The notes beneath the pieces are model-generated. The model was not told the DNA's origin. It ran no database searches and was given only the letters and a program-made list of their open reading frames with translations. From NCBI GenBank assembly GCA_964513675.1, contig CAZEOD010000019.1:1-48773 (forward strand): a stretch of 48,773 nucleotides of DNA, in the 5' to 3' direction. Numbering within the stretch: position 1 is the stretch's first letter; every line of letters begins with the position of its first letter. Made by a program: the position numbers and the translations under genes. The stretch is from CALFVT01 sp964513675 (GTDB taxonomy: Bacteria > Pseudomonadota > Alphaproteobacteria > Caulobacterales > Maricaulaceae). This document shows positions 1 to 7,556 of the stretch, in pieces.

Positions 1-901
1 CGCCAAGGATTGCTGCGACTGTACCGCCTGTAATCTCGCCGGCGCTAACAAGGTAAATCCCGACAGCAAAAATGCCGGCAATCGCGAGGCCGCCAAAGAC
101 TTCCATCATCGGGTCGATGCGGGCTTGATTGGTGACAAGCTGTAGGTAAAGCCGCACGCGCTCTTTGAAAGAGAGGTCAAGCCGCTGCGTTTCATGGGCT
201 TCAAGCCCATAGGCTTTGACCATGCGCGCGCCGGAAAAGCTCTCATCGAGCTGCGCTGTGAGCTGCCCCATGTGGGCCTGCGCCGCGGCGGCGTTCCCGC
301 GCAAAGCTTTTGACAGTTTGATGATCGGCAGAGCAGCTAGAGGGTAGATAATTAAGATCAATGCCGAGAGCTTAGGTGCCATGTAAAACATGGTGCCAAG
401 AACGGCTAAAATGGTGAAAACATCTTTGAACAAATTTGATAGGCTGCGCAGGAGCGCTTGTGTCACTGCATTCATATCATTAGTAAAGCGGGATAATAAA
501 TCCCCGACAGTACCGCGCGCAAAAAAAGCGTAATCCGCGCTATGGGCGCTTTTCGCCATATCTTTTTGTAAGCCCGCTATGGTGTTCAGCGCGATTTTAT
601 TGGTCAGCACGGTTTGGGCAAACATAGAGCCGCCCGAAACAAGCGTGAGCGCAATCAGAGCAGGGACGACGATTTTGATAAAGTTTTTGGCTGATGCTCC
701 GGCGTCTTCACCGCTACTCATGCTGCTGGCGAAATCAACAACATATTGCGTAAAGGCGACATAAGCGGCTTGGGTGCCGGCTAAGACTATCATGAAAATA
801 ATAGCGATTATCAGCGTGGCTTTTTGGGGAGCAATATAATGTGACCATAGCCGCGCAATACGGCTACGATCTGTTGATGTGTTAGGCGGGTCTGTTGCCA
901 T
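1..901 (-). CDS. ABC exporter, membrane domain (MsbA-like), partial at window edge
   Basis: I read this frame directly from the sequence; it runs off the left edge, so only about 300 N-terminal residues are visible. They form the six-helix membrane domain of an ABC exporter: hydrophobic segments follow a short basic N-terminus, and the intracellular-loop stretch DLLSRFTNDMNAVTQ is typical of lipid-A/multidrug exporters of the MsbA type. The ATPase domain lies outside the window. The ATG at 899-901 sits 7 bases after the stop of the upstream phosphatase gene, so it is very probably the distal gene of the pmbA-phosphatase unit. Substrate cannot be told from this half. A second, complete exporter of the same family lies at 16652-18505. 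Confidence 0.85.
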   Translation of the reverse strand, partial: MATDPPNTSTDRSRIARLWSHYIAPQKATLIIAIIFMIVLAGTQAAYVAFTQYVVDFASSMSSGEDAGASAKNFIKIVVPALIALTLVSGGSMFAQTVLTNKIALNTIAGLQKDMAKSAHSADYAFFARGTVGDLLSRFTNDMNAVTQALLRSLSNLFKDVFTILAVLGTMFYMAPKLSALILIIYPLAALPIIKLSKALRGNAAAAQAHMGQLTAQLDESFSGARMVKAYGLEAHETQRLDLSFKERVRLYLQLVTNQARIDPMMEVFGGLAIAGIFAVGIYLVSAGEITGGTVAAILG

Positions 902-908
902 GAAGGGC

Positions 909-2003
909 TTAGCCAATAACGCCGTCTTTATCAGGGTCAATCAGCTCATGCGCATGAAGCACGAAATAGCGCATATGGGCGTTATCGACTGTGCGCTGCG
1001 CCGCAGATTTCCACGCATCGCGTGCGGCATCATAATTTGGAAAGGCGCCAACAAAATCAATATTTGTTAGGTCTTTAAATTCTGTCTTCATCGGGTCAAT
1101 TAATTCCCCGCCAATAACCAGATGTAAAAGTTGCATCCGCTTGTTCTCCTGTCGATCTTCGGGCGTTGTGCCCAAATGTGAAAAATCTCGCACCTTATTG
1201 TCGCTCTTATAAAAAGCATCAATAAGCGGCTTTACCCGTTCTAGTAACAAAGGCTGCATGTTCGGGCCAGCACAAATCACGCCTAAATTTGAGGTCTTTT
1301 CCTCGTCAAAGCGGATTGGCGCGCCTGTGATTGTCGTTGTGTGGCCTTTGGCTTCGGAAACGACAAGAATCGCTGCGGCGAGATCCCAGTCAGATTTGGG
1401 TGTAAATGCAACGGTGCCGTCAACCTCGCCCGAAGCCACAAGGCACATGCGGTAGGCCATAGAGTTAACGACGGAGACATTCATATCCGGCCAGCCTAAG
1501 CGCCGGAATTTACGCGGATAGCCAACCATGCGGCAGTCTTTAATTTGGCTGCATGTGCTGGCGTTTATGGGCGCGCCATTGAGAAAAGCCCCTGCGCCGC
1601 TTTGCGCCGTATATAGCTCGTCTTTCAGCGGGTTATAAAGCGCAGCAACAATCGGCTGACCGCTTTCAATAATGGCGACAGAGACAGCGAAATTCGGGCT
1701 GCGGTCAATAAAGGCGCGTGTGCCGTCTATCGGGTCAACAACAAAGCTGCGGGCGCAATCATGGCGAGATTTATCATCTTTGGTTTCTTCTGACAGCCAG
1801 CCATAATGCGGGCGGGCCTGCATTAAAACACGCAAGAGATAATTATTCACGTCAATATCGGTTTGGGTGACGGGATGACCTTTTTCTTTGTCCCACACTT
1901 CGGTATCGGCTGCGTGAAAGCCTGCGCGTGCAATTTTCCCAGCTTCTTTAACGGCCGTTTCAATCAAAGCGAGATCATCTTGATATGTGCTAGAGGCCGG
2001 CAA
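909..2003 (-). CDS. Inositol monophosphatase/CysQ-family phosphatase with C-terminal DUF4170-like domain
   Basis: Residues 1 to about 265 are a Mg-dependent phosphatase of the inositol monophosphatase superfamily. The metal-binding motifs are visible: WLSEET (69-74), DPIDGT (90-95) and WDLAA (206-210). The true substrate could be inositol phosphate or 3'-phosphoadenosine 5'-phosphate (CysQ-like). Residues 290-364 resemble DUF4170, a small alphaproteobacterial domain of unknown role that I recall as usually a separate gene. An ATG at residue 290 (1134-1136) follows an AGGAG ribosome binding site by 9 bases, so the tail may also be made alone. The start is a TTG overlapping the end of pmbA by 14 bases; an in-frame TGA lies just upstream. 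Gene order pmbA-phosphatase is a common alphaproteobacterial arrangement. Confidence 0.88.
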   Translation of the reverse strand: MPASSTYQDDLALIETAVKEAGKIARAGFHAADTEVWDKEKGHPVTQTDIDVNNYLLRVLMQARPHYGWLSEETKDDKSRHDCARSFVVDPIDGTRAFIDRSPNFAVSVAIIESGQPIVAALYNPLKDELYTAQSGAGAFLNGAPINASTCSQIKDCRMVGYPRKFRRLGWPDMNVSVVNSMAYRMCLVASGEVDGTVAFTPKSDWDLAAAILVVSEAKGHTTTITGAPIRFDEEKTSNLGVICAGPNMQPLLLERVKPLIDAFYKSDNKVRDFSHLGTTPEDRQENKRMQLLHLVIGGELIDPMKTEFKDLTNIDFVGAFPNYDAARDAWKSAAQRTVDNAHMRYFVLHAHELIDPDKDGVIG

Positions 2004-3330
2004 CCATCATTCCTTCGACTCGTAATGTCGGGGCATTGACACTGCTATCAAATTTCAAATCATTGGCGGCTGTTAGGGACGTAAACATTTCAAGTAAATT
2101 TCCGGCGATTGTAATTTCGCTGACGGGCTTGGATATCTGTCCACCTTCAATCAGAAAGCCGCTAACGCCGACGCTGTAATCGCCGGTATTGGCGTTCACA
2201 TTGGGGCCAAACATATCGGTGACAAGAAGGCCGGCCCCTGCCTCTGCAAACATTGCTGCCGGAGTTAATGCGCCGGCTTCGAGATAGACATTTGACGCGC
2301 CAATACCGGGCGGGTGACTAACACTGCGCGAGGCATGGCCCGTGGTTGTGAGGCCGAGCTGTTTCGCGGCAGATGTATTCAGCAGCCATTGCTGTAAGAC
2401 CCCGTTTTTAATCAGATGCGCGCGCTGTACTGCCGCGCCTTCACCGTCGCAGGGCCGCGTGGCTAGCCCGCGGATCATAAGCGGGTCGTCAATGATGTTA
2501 ATGCTGTCGTTAAAAACCGCTTCGCCCATTTTATCTTTCAAATAAGATACGCCGCGGGTAATTGCATTGCCATTAATCGCGCCTAAAAGGGCGGAGAGCA
2601 GCGAGCTTGCTTTGCGCTGATCGTAAAATACGGTCATCGCGCCGGAGGCTATTTTCTCCGCGCCGAGACGCGCCGCAGCCCGCTTTCCGGCGGTTTCGCC
2701 AATCTTTCGCGGATCAGGCAGATCTGCAAAATGGCGGAACGACGCATAGTCATAATCCCGCTCCATCGCGCCGTCTCGCTCTGCAATAGCGGCCGTGCTT
2801 ATGCCGTGGCGTGAGGACGCCCATCCGGCGCGAAACCCACGGCTATTGCCAAAGGTAAAATCGCTTTGCGAGAAAGAGGCCGAAGAGCCCATTGCTTGCG
2901 CCACAGCGTCAACACCAAGGGCGGCGGCTTCAACCTCAAGCGCGCGAGATTTTAAATCATCGGGCGAGAGCACATGGTCATCATAAAGATCATAGGCTTT
3001 AACATCTATGTCGCTCACAACCGCGTCGGGTAGGCCGCAATAGGGGTCTGCCGGCGCAAGTTTCGCCATAGCCACGGCGCGCTCGGCTAGTTGGTCAAGT
3101 GAGCGCCCTGAGACATCCGAGCTTGAGACGCAAGCTTGCCGTCCGCCAATCATAACGCGCAGGCCAACATCGCGGCCTTCGCTATTGTCAATGTCTTCAA
3201 GCTCTCCGCCGCGAACGGAGACAGAGAGCGCGCGGCCATAGGTGACGATGCCGTCAGCCTCTTCTGCGCCGGCGCGTTTGGCTTTAAGTAAAAGAGCGTC
3301 CAGCGTTTTTACAAGATCAGGATTAGGCAA
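1990..3330 (-). CDS. pmbA: PmbA/TldE, subunit of the TldD-TldE metalloprotease
   Basis: The 446-residue protein matches the PmbA/TldE family across its length, including the N-terminal stretch with VRGGELEDIDNSEGRDVGLRV and the C-terminal stretch GDYSVGVSGFLIEGGQISKPV. TldD and TldE form a cytosolic protease acting on unfolded peptides, known from microcin B17 maturation and CcdA turnover. The TldE subunit lacks the HExxxH zinc motif of TldD, and no such motif is seen here, which supports PmbA rather than TldD. The start is TTG at 3328-3330, preceded by an AAAGGA ribosome binding site. The stop overlaps the downstream phosphatase start, implying translational coupling. The partner tldD is not in the window. 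Confidence 0.93.
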   Translation of the reverse strand: MPNPDLVKTLDALLLKAKRAGAEEADGIVTYGRALSVSVRGGELEDIDNSEGRDVGLRVMIGGRQACVSSSDVSGRSLDQLAERAVAMAKLAPADPYCGLPDAVVSDIDVKAYDLYDDHVLSPDDLKSRALEVEAAALGVDAVAQAMGSSASFSQSDFTFGNSRGFRAGWASSRHGISTAAIAERDGAMERDYDYASFRHFADLPDPRKIGETAGKRAAARLGAEKIASGAMTVFYDQRKASSLLSALLGAINGNAITRGVSYLKDKMGEAVFNDSINIIDDPLMIRGLATRPCDGEGAAVQRAHLIKNGVLQQWLLNTSAAKQLGLTTTGHASRSVSHPPGIGASNVYLEAGALTPAAMFAEAGAGLLVTDMFGPNVNANTGDYSVGVSGFLIEGGQISKPVSEITIAGNLLEMFTSLTAANDLKFDSSVNAPTLRVEGMMVAGL

Positions 3331-3342
3331 AATAGCAGTCCT

Positions 3343-3738
3343 TTATGCGGAAAAAATTAGAAAGAGAATTGCGCCAACTTGTCCGAGCAGCGTTAGCAGT
3401 GTCAATATCATACCAACCAGCCGACCCTTACCAGCGGCGTTTGGAGCGTCCATCCCAATGGCATGAAAAATGCGGGCGATTAAAAACGCGCCGCCAGCCA
3501 TATGTAACATAAAGGGTAGCGCGGAGAGGCTCGCCATAGCAAAAAGCCCCAAAAGCGATAGCGGGGCATATTCTATGTAATTTCCATGGGCGCGGATGCG
3601 CCGATTCATATCGTCATTTCCGCCGTCGCCGAGATTGATTTTCTCGCCGAGCCGAACTTGCCCGACGCGAATAGTCAGAATGATAAGCAGCAAAATGTTT
3701 AAGGCCGTATATAAGGCCGTGATTTCAAATAAGGTCAT
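3343..3738 (-). CDS. MAPEG family membrane protein
   Basis: This 131-residue protein has four hydrophobic segments and the MAPEG signature around RRIRAHGNYIEYAPL (about residues 46-60). MAPEG proteins are small integral membrane proteins related to microsomal glutathione S-transferase. The bacterial members are often predicted glutathione-dependent enzymes, but few have a known substrate. An AAGGAGAG ribosome binding site precedes the ATG. It lies 12 bases after the DsbA-like gene and 12 bases before pmbA, so all may be co-transcribed with the MarR gene upstream, which would suit a stress or thiol-related unit. Function beyond the family is inference. Confidence 0.88.
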   Translation of the reverse strand: MTLFEITALYTALNILLLIILTIRVGQVRLGEKINLGDGGNDDMNRRIRAHGNYIEYAPLSLLGLFAMASLSALPFMLHMAGGAFLIARIFHAIGMDAPNAAGKGRLVGMILTLLTLLGQVGAILFLIFSA

Positions 3739-3750
3739 ATTGCGCTCTCC

Positions 3751-4263
3751 TTAAGCGGTATTCATCTCAGATGATAGTTTTTCTATCACTTTCAAATGCG
3801 CGTCTATGCCCTGCGCGCCTTGAACCAGATATTGATGATTGTAAATATAAGAGGGTACACTGCGGATTCCTGCGCGGCTAACCTCTGCAATTTCCGCCAT
3901 GACTGCGGCTTCATCCGCGCCTTTGGCGTAAAGCTCTTTGATGAGGCCGGCATCCATATCCACCGCCTCGGCGAGGCTGAGTAAAACAGACTCATCATTG
4001 ATATCTTTATGATCGGTGAAAAAGGCGCGAAATAAAGCTTCGGCCATATCATCGGCGCGGCCTTGGCCTTGCGCCCAGCGCATGAGTTGGTGCGAGGCGA
4101 GCGTATTGGCACGTTTGGGAATGCCGTCAAATTTAAACGCTATGCCCGCATCAGGCGCTGCGGCTTCGAGGTGCTGGCGCATTTGCGTAAACCGGTTATC
4201 GGGCGCGCCGCCAAATTTTTCTGCCATATAACTTTTATAATCCACGCCGTTTTTGGGGACATT
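3751..4263 (-). CDS. DsbA/FrnE-like thioredoxin-fold oxidoreductase, N-terminus lost in assembly gap
   Basis: About 170 C-terminal residues of a DsbA-family protein of the FrnE/2-hydroxychromene-2-carboxylate isomerase group are visible: a helical insertion, then SVPSYIYNHQYLVQGAQ, which carries the cis-proline (VP) and the GAQ motif of the family. The first strand and the CxxC or Ser active site would lie in the N run at 4264-4363, so redox activity cannot be judged. A translated frame runs through the Ns into the MarR gene, but this is an artefact: the two halves belong to unrelated families. Given usual lengths, about 45 residues of this protein are missing. It is probably co-regulated with the MarR gene. 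Confidence 0.82.
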   Translation of the reverse strand, partial: NVPKNGVDYKSYMAEKFGGAPDNRFTQMRQHLEAAAPDAGIAFKFDGIPKRANTLASHQLMRWAQGQGRADDMAEALFRAFFTDHKDINDESVLLSLAEAVDMDAGLIKELYAKGADEAAVMAEIAEVSRAGIRSVPSYIYNHQYLVQGAQGIDAHLKVIEKLSSEMNTA

Positions 4264-4363
4264 NNNNNNNNNNNNNNNNNNNNNNNNNNNNNNNNNNNNN
4301 NNNNNNNNNNNNNNNNNNNNNNNNNNNNNNNNNNNNNNNNNNNNNNNNNNNNNNNNNNNNNNN
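4264..4363. other. Assembly gap (100 N)
   Basis: Exactly 100 N bases, a conventional placeholder for a scaffold gap of unknown size. It hides the end of the MarR gene and the beginning of the DsbA-like gene. From usual family lengths about 20-25 residues of MarR plus about 45 residues of the oxidoreductase are missing, so the real gap is probably longer than 200 bases. Confidence 0.98.
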
Positions 4364-4734
4364 GTCAGGCCGCGCGTAAGTTTTTCATTAAAGCTGCGAA
4401 AATCCTCGCGGACAACCTCGCGCAAGCGCCAGCCTTCATCGGTTAGGTAAACCGCGCGGGAGCGGCCATCGAGTGTTTTATTTCGCGTCACTAAGCCTAA
4501 TTTTTCCATGCGGGTGACAAGGCCTGTAATCGCTGAATTATTACGCCCGACTCCATCGGCGAGGTCGCTAAGGCGGCAGCCGTCATGATAGCCAAGATAA
4601 GTTAATACAGCGGCTTGTGATGTACTGACACCGGATGAGCCGGCCAAATGGTAATCAGCCAGCTTAGCGAGCTTTGTGTGTGCGCGGTCAAATAGGAAAA
4701 ATAACCGGCGGTCAACAGTGCGGGCAATGGCCAT
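4364..4734 (-). CDS. MarR family transcriptional regulator, C-terminus lost in assembly gap
   Basis: The visible 123 residues contain the winged helix-turn-helix of a MarR regulator: LSDLADGVGRNNSAITGLVTRMEKLGLVTR followed by the wing with the typical DGRSRAVYLTDEG. MarR proteins usually have about 145-150 residues, so only the last dimerisation helix is missing. The gene is first in a minus-strand series (DsbA-like, MAPEG, pmbA). A perfect 8-base inverted repeat 10 bases upstream of the start (4744-4767) is a likely autoregulatory operator. Ligand or stress signal is unknown; the thiol-type neighbours make an oxidative or electrophile signal possible, but this is inference. Confidence 0.9.
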
Positions 4735-4743
4735 AATATACTC

Positions 4744-4767
4744 TATTAGTTTAGATGTGAACTAATA
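4744..4767. promoter_or_regulatory. Inverted repeat, probable MarR operator
   Basis: Arms TATTAGTT (4744-4751) and AACTAATA (4760-4767) are perfect complements separated by 8 bases. AT-rich dyads of this size next to a MarR-family start codon are typical autoregulatory sites. It lies 10 bases upstream of the MarR ATG, where binding would block transcription or initiation. Confidence 0.6.
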
Positions 4768-4846
4768 TAGCGGAGTCGGGCGGCTGTGCAATGAAAATGA
4801 TATGGAAAAAAAGCAAGGTAAAGATGAGCTTAGGCTGAGGCCGTGT

Positions 4847-4883
4847 AAAAAATCAAAGGCTCCCTGACAGTATCAGGAAGCCT
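4847..4883 (-). terminator. Intrinsic terminator-like hairpin (minus strand)
   Basis: An 11-base stem with one mismatch (4857-4867 with 4873-4883, loop CAGTA) is followed on the minus strand by a T-rich run, TTTGATTTTTT (4847-4857). It would end transcripts coming from msrB or from a promoter within the non-coding stretch, before the MarR promoter. The plus strand also has a short CGTTTT after the stem, but no plus-strand gene lies upstream. Confidence 0.6.
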
Positions 4884-5176
4884 CGTTTTAAGTTTGGGTC
4901 TAACGGGACGCCATGCCCGCTTTGTCTATAAGATAATTTAGATACCCAATTTCGCGTTTACGAAAGTACTAAATATTAGCTTTGGGAAGACCCCTCAAAA
5001 AAGATTAACAAAATACACCTCCTTTCGATTGCGCGGCCCGGATATCGGACGGCTTTGATAGATCGAAGATGAGTCAAAAAAACGTCTCTGGCAAGTCTTA
5101 ATTTTCAGGCCCTAATTTTAATAACATTATACACCGCGTTAAGCGGCCCCAATGACGCGCCGCGCGCGCGTGGGTT
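4884..5176 (-). other. Non-coding stretch; possible small RNA or msrB 3' UTR
   Basis: No convincing gene lies between 4735 and 5176. On the minus strand there is a TATAAT (5126-5131) with no good -35 element, and the hairpin at 4857-4883 ends the stretch, so an RNA of about 265 bases could be made. A strong AAAGGAGGT (about 5019-5027) is followed only by very short frames (7-11 codons), which might be a leader peptide. I do not recognise a known RNA family. Equally this may just be the 3' untranslated region of msrB. Confidence 0.25.
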
Positions 5177-5722
5177 TTATGCTTCTTTTGGTACAAAACT
5201 AATGGCGACGCCGTTATTGCAATAACGTAGACCTGTCGGGCGCGGGCCGTCTGTGAAAACATGGCCTTGATGTCCGCCGCAACGGGCGCAGTGATATTCT
5301 GTGCGCGGCAAAAAGAGCTTTTTATCGACCTTTGTGCTGATATTACCCTCTATGACGTCGAAAAAGCTCGGCCATCCCGTGCGCGAATCATATTTCGTAT
5401 CCGAGGTAAAAAGAGGAAGCTCGCACCCTTTACAAACAAAAACACCGTCGCGTTTTTCATCATTGAGCGGGCTTGTCCATGGCCGCTCTGTGCCTTCGCG
5501 GCGCAGCACATTAAATTCTTCTGCTGTGAGCCGATCTTTCCAGTCAGATTCGGATAAATTGGCCCAATTAATTTGGCTCGCATCACTCACGTTTGTCTCC
5601 TTAAATGTCGGTATTTTCGCATTGGCATTAATAGAGCCCTTAGTGCAAGCAGATAAGGCGCTCGAAAATGCCGCAGCGGCCGCGCCGAGGCCTAATCTGC
5701 GCCGTGTAATATTATGGGTCAT
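5177..5722 (-). CDS. msrB: Peptide-methionine (R)-S-oxide reductase, exported
   Basis: MsrB reduces the R epimer of methionine sulfoxide in proteins. The catalytic domain spans about residues 55-180, with the four zinc cysteines C97, C100, C145 and C148 and the catalytic C168 in RYCNN; the usual RYCxNS has a glycine after the asparagines here. The N-terminus has a twin-arginine-like motif (ITRRRLGLG, residues 5-13), a hydrophobic stretch and a lipobox LSAC with C26, so the enzyme is predicted to be exported by Tat and perhaps lipid-anchored, repairing oxidised envelope proteins. An AGGAG site precedes the ATG. No msrA is adjacent. The signal peptide prediction is by eye. Confidence 0.95.
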   Translation of the reverse strand: MTHNITRRRLGLGAAAAAFSSALSACTKGSINANAKIPTFKETNVSDASQINWANLSESDWKDRLTAEEFNVLRREGTERPWTSPLNDEKRDGVFVCKGCELPLFTSDTKYDSRTGWPSFFDVIEGNISTKVDKKLFLPRTEYHCARCGGHQGHVFTDGPRPTGLRYCNNGVAISFVPKEA

Positions 5723-5790
5723 GAGATATACTCCTATTTATCCATATATATATAGGGCGTAGAAAGAGGAGTGCAGTGACGATGCTGTCA

Positions 5791-6771
5791 CTATTTGGTG
5801 AGGGCCTGAATAAGCTCTATGCTGTTAATTTGCGGTAAAACCCAAAGGATTAATATAAGTCCTGCCCAAAAATTGGATTTAAAAAGCTTAAGAGAGCGCG
5901 CTGAGCTTTGGGGGTTAAATTTGATAATTTGCCAGATGAGCTGCGCGGAAAATAGCATAAGAACAATGACCGTATCGATCATGGCTTGAAAGATAGAAAG
6001 AGGCGCAAAATCAAGGCTCTGAAGATATTGCAAGCTGATTGCCGCGCCGATGAGCAGCATACACATCCCGTAACACACTCCAACGCCAAGCTTCACACGC
6101 GAACCAAAGCGCCGCGCCGTTGATTTTACGCCAATCATCGCGTCGTCTTCAATATCTTGGCAGGCATAGATTGTATCATAGCCAACCGTCCAGAATATCA
6201 ACCCCGCATAGAGGATAAACAGCGCCCCGCTGAGCTCGCCCGTCTTCGCGGCATAGGCGACCAAAACGGCCCAATTAAAGGTCAGGCCGAGCCAGAGCTG
6301 CGGCCACCATGTGATGCGTTTCATAAAGGGATAGGCCGCCACAAGCGGAATAGAGAGCAGCGATATGATTTGCGCCAAGGGCGGCAGGCAGAGCAAAACC
6401 AAAAGGCTGACCCCGCATTGCGCCGCTAGCCAAACCCATGCTTGTTTATTGCTTATCGTTCCAGCGGGCAGGGGGCGCAGGGCTGTGCGCTCAACCTGTT
6501 TGTCTAAATCTTGGTCGACAATATCATTATAAGTACAGCCCGCCCCGCGCATGGCGACCGCGCCAATGAAGATCAAGGCGGCCCATTTTACATCTGCGCG
6601 GGCAAATCCAAAAGAGAGGCTCGCGAAAGCTAGCCCAATCCAGCCCGGCAGCGTCAAAAGCCAATAGCCAATCGGGCGGTCAAGCCGCGAGAGCTGCAAA
6701 AATGGCTGCCAGCTCTTTGGCATTTTATAAACCCAATGGGTTTTTGCAGCGTCTTTAATAACAGAACTCAT
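5791..6771 (-). CDS. ubiA: 4-hydroxybenzoate polyprenyltransferase
   Basis: UbiA attaches the polyprenyl chain to 4-hydroxybenzoate in ubiquinone synthesis, in the inner membrane. The two Asp-rich Mg/prenyl-diphosphate motifs are visible: NDIVDQDLD (about residues 82-90) and DIEDD in YACQDIEDD. Several hydrophobic segments fit the multi-helix fold. The frame is open further upstream to 6831, but the extra 20 residues do not look like the family and would overlap the divergent rsmE start; I take ATG 6769-6771 (MSSVIKDAAK), giving 326 residues. The prenyl donor could be made by the polyprenyl synthase at 46849-47868. The gene shares a short divergent promoter region with rsmE. Confidence 0.93.
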   Translation of the reverse strand: MSSVIKDAAKTHWVYKMPKSWQPFLQLSRLDRPIGYWLLTLPGWIGLAFASLSFGFARADVKWAALIFIGAVAMRGAGCTYNDIVDQDLDKQVERTALRPLPAGTISNKQAWVWLAAQCGVSLLVLLCLPPLAQIISLLSIPLVAAYPFMKRITWWPQLWLGLTFNWAVLVAYAAKTGELSGALFILYAGLIFWTVGYDTIYACQDIEDDAMIGVKSTARRFGSRVKLGVGVCYGMCMLLIGAAISLQYLQSLDFAPLSIFQAMIDTVIVLMLFSAQLIWQIIKFNPQSSARSLKLFKSNFWAGLILILWVLPQINSIELIQALTK

Positions 6772-6812
6772 TAGGGGGTGCTTAGACCATCCGCTTGGTC
6801 TATGTAAGCTCC

Positions 6813-7556
6813 ATGCGTGAAAATTACACATTAACCCGCCTTTATATCGACGCCGCTCTGAGGCAAAACGCGGATATTAGCCTGTCTAAACAGCAAGCGC
6901 ATTATCTCGGGACAGTGTTGCGCAAAGGCCAAGGCGAAGCACTTCGCGTTTTTAACGGCGAGAGCGGGGAATGGCGCGCCGAAATAACGGCCTTATCGCG
7001 TAAGGGCGCGATGATAAGGTCGATAGAACAGCTCCGCGTTCCGAAGGCCGCGCCAGATATATGGCTATGTTTCGCACCAGTCCGTAAGCATCGTAATAGC
7101 TTTATTATTGAAAAAGCAACCGAACTTGGCGCGGCAGAGCTACATCCGATTGTAACGCAGCGCACACAATTCTCGCGGCTCAATATAGATAAAGCCCGGT
7201 TGCAAGCGATCGAAGCGGCAGAGCAAACCGAGCGGCTTGATGTGCCGCATATTCACGATGTGGCCCGCAGCGGCATAGAGGCCTATCTTGCGGCATGGAC
7301 GCCATCCCGCCGCTTGATTTTCGCTGATGAAGCCGGTGATGCGCAGCCTGTCATGACAGCTTTGCAAAACATGCCGCGCGGTCCTGCGGCGGTGCTGATT
7401 GGCCCCGAAGGCGGATTTAGCGCCGAGGAGCGCGATGTTCTGCGCGCGCAAGATTACGTTACCCCCGTTTCCCTTGGCCCGCGCATCTTGCGCGCGGATA
7501 CAGCCGCTTTATCTGTGCTGACGCTCTGGCAGGCGGCGCTAGGGGATTGGAGTTAG
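6813..7556 (+). CDS. rsmE: 16S rRNA m3U1498 methyltransferase
   Basis: RsmE methylates N3 of U1498 in 16S rRNA using S-adenosylmethionine. The C-terminal SPOUT knot motifs are clear: LIGPEGGFSAEE (about residues 195-206) and LGPRILRADTAALS. The N-terminal PUA-like part precedes it. The frame is open from a TTG at 6795, but ATG 6813 (MRENYTLTRLY) matches the family's usual N-terminus and gives 247 residues, close to the usual length of about 243. The gene is divergent from ubiA. Its TAG stop shares the bases TTAG (7553-7556) with the stop of the convergent yghU gene, leaving no room for a terminator. Confidence 0.94.
   Translation: MRENYTLTRLYIDAALRQNADISLSKQQAHYLGTVLRKGQGEALRVFNGESGEWRAEITALSRKGAMIRSIEQLRVPKAAPDIWLCFAPVRKHRNSFIIEKATELGAAELHPIVTQRTQFSRLNIDKARLQAIEAAEQTERLDVPHIHDVARSGIEAYLAAWTPSRRLIFADEAGDAQPVMTALQNMPRGPAAVLIGPEGGFSAEERDVLRAQDYVTPVSLGPRILRADTAALSVLTLWQAALGDWS

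Noticed and set aside
6772..6831. N-terminal extension of UbiA by 20 residues
   Set aside because: The added residues do not resemble the family and would overlap the divergent rsmE start; the ATG at 6769-6771 fits better.
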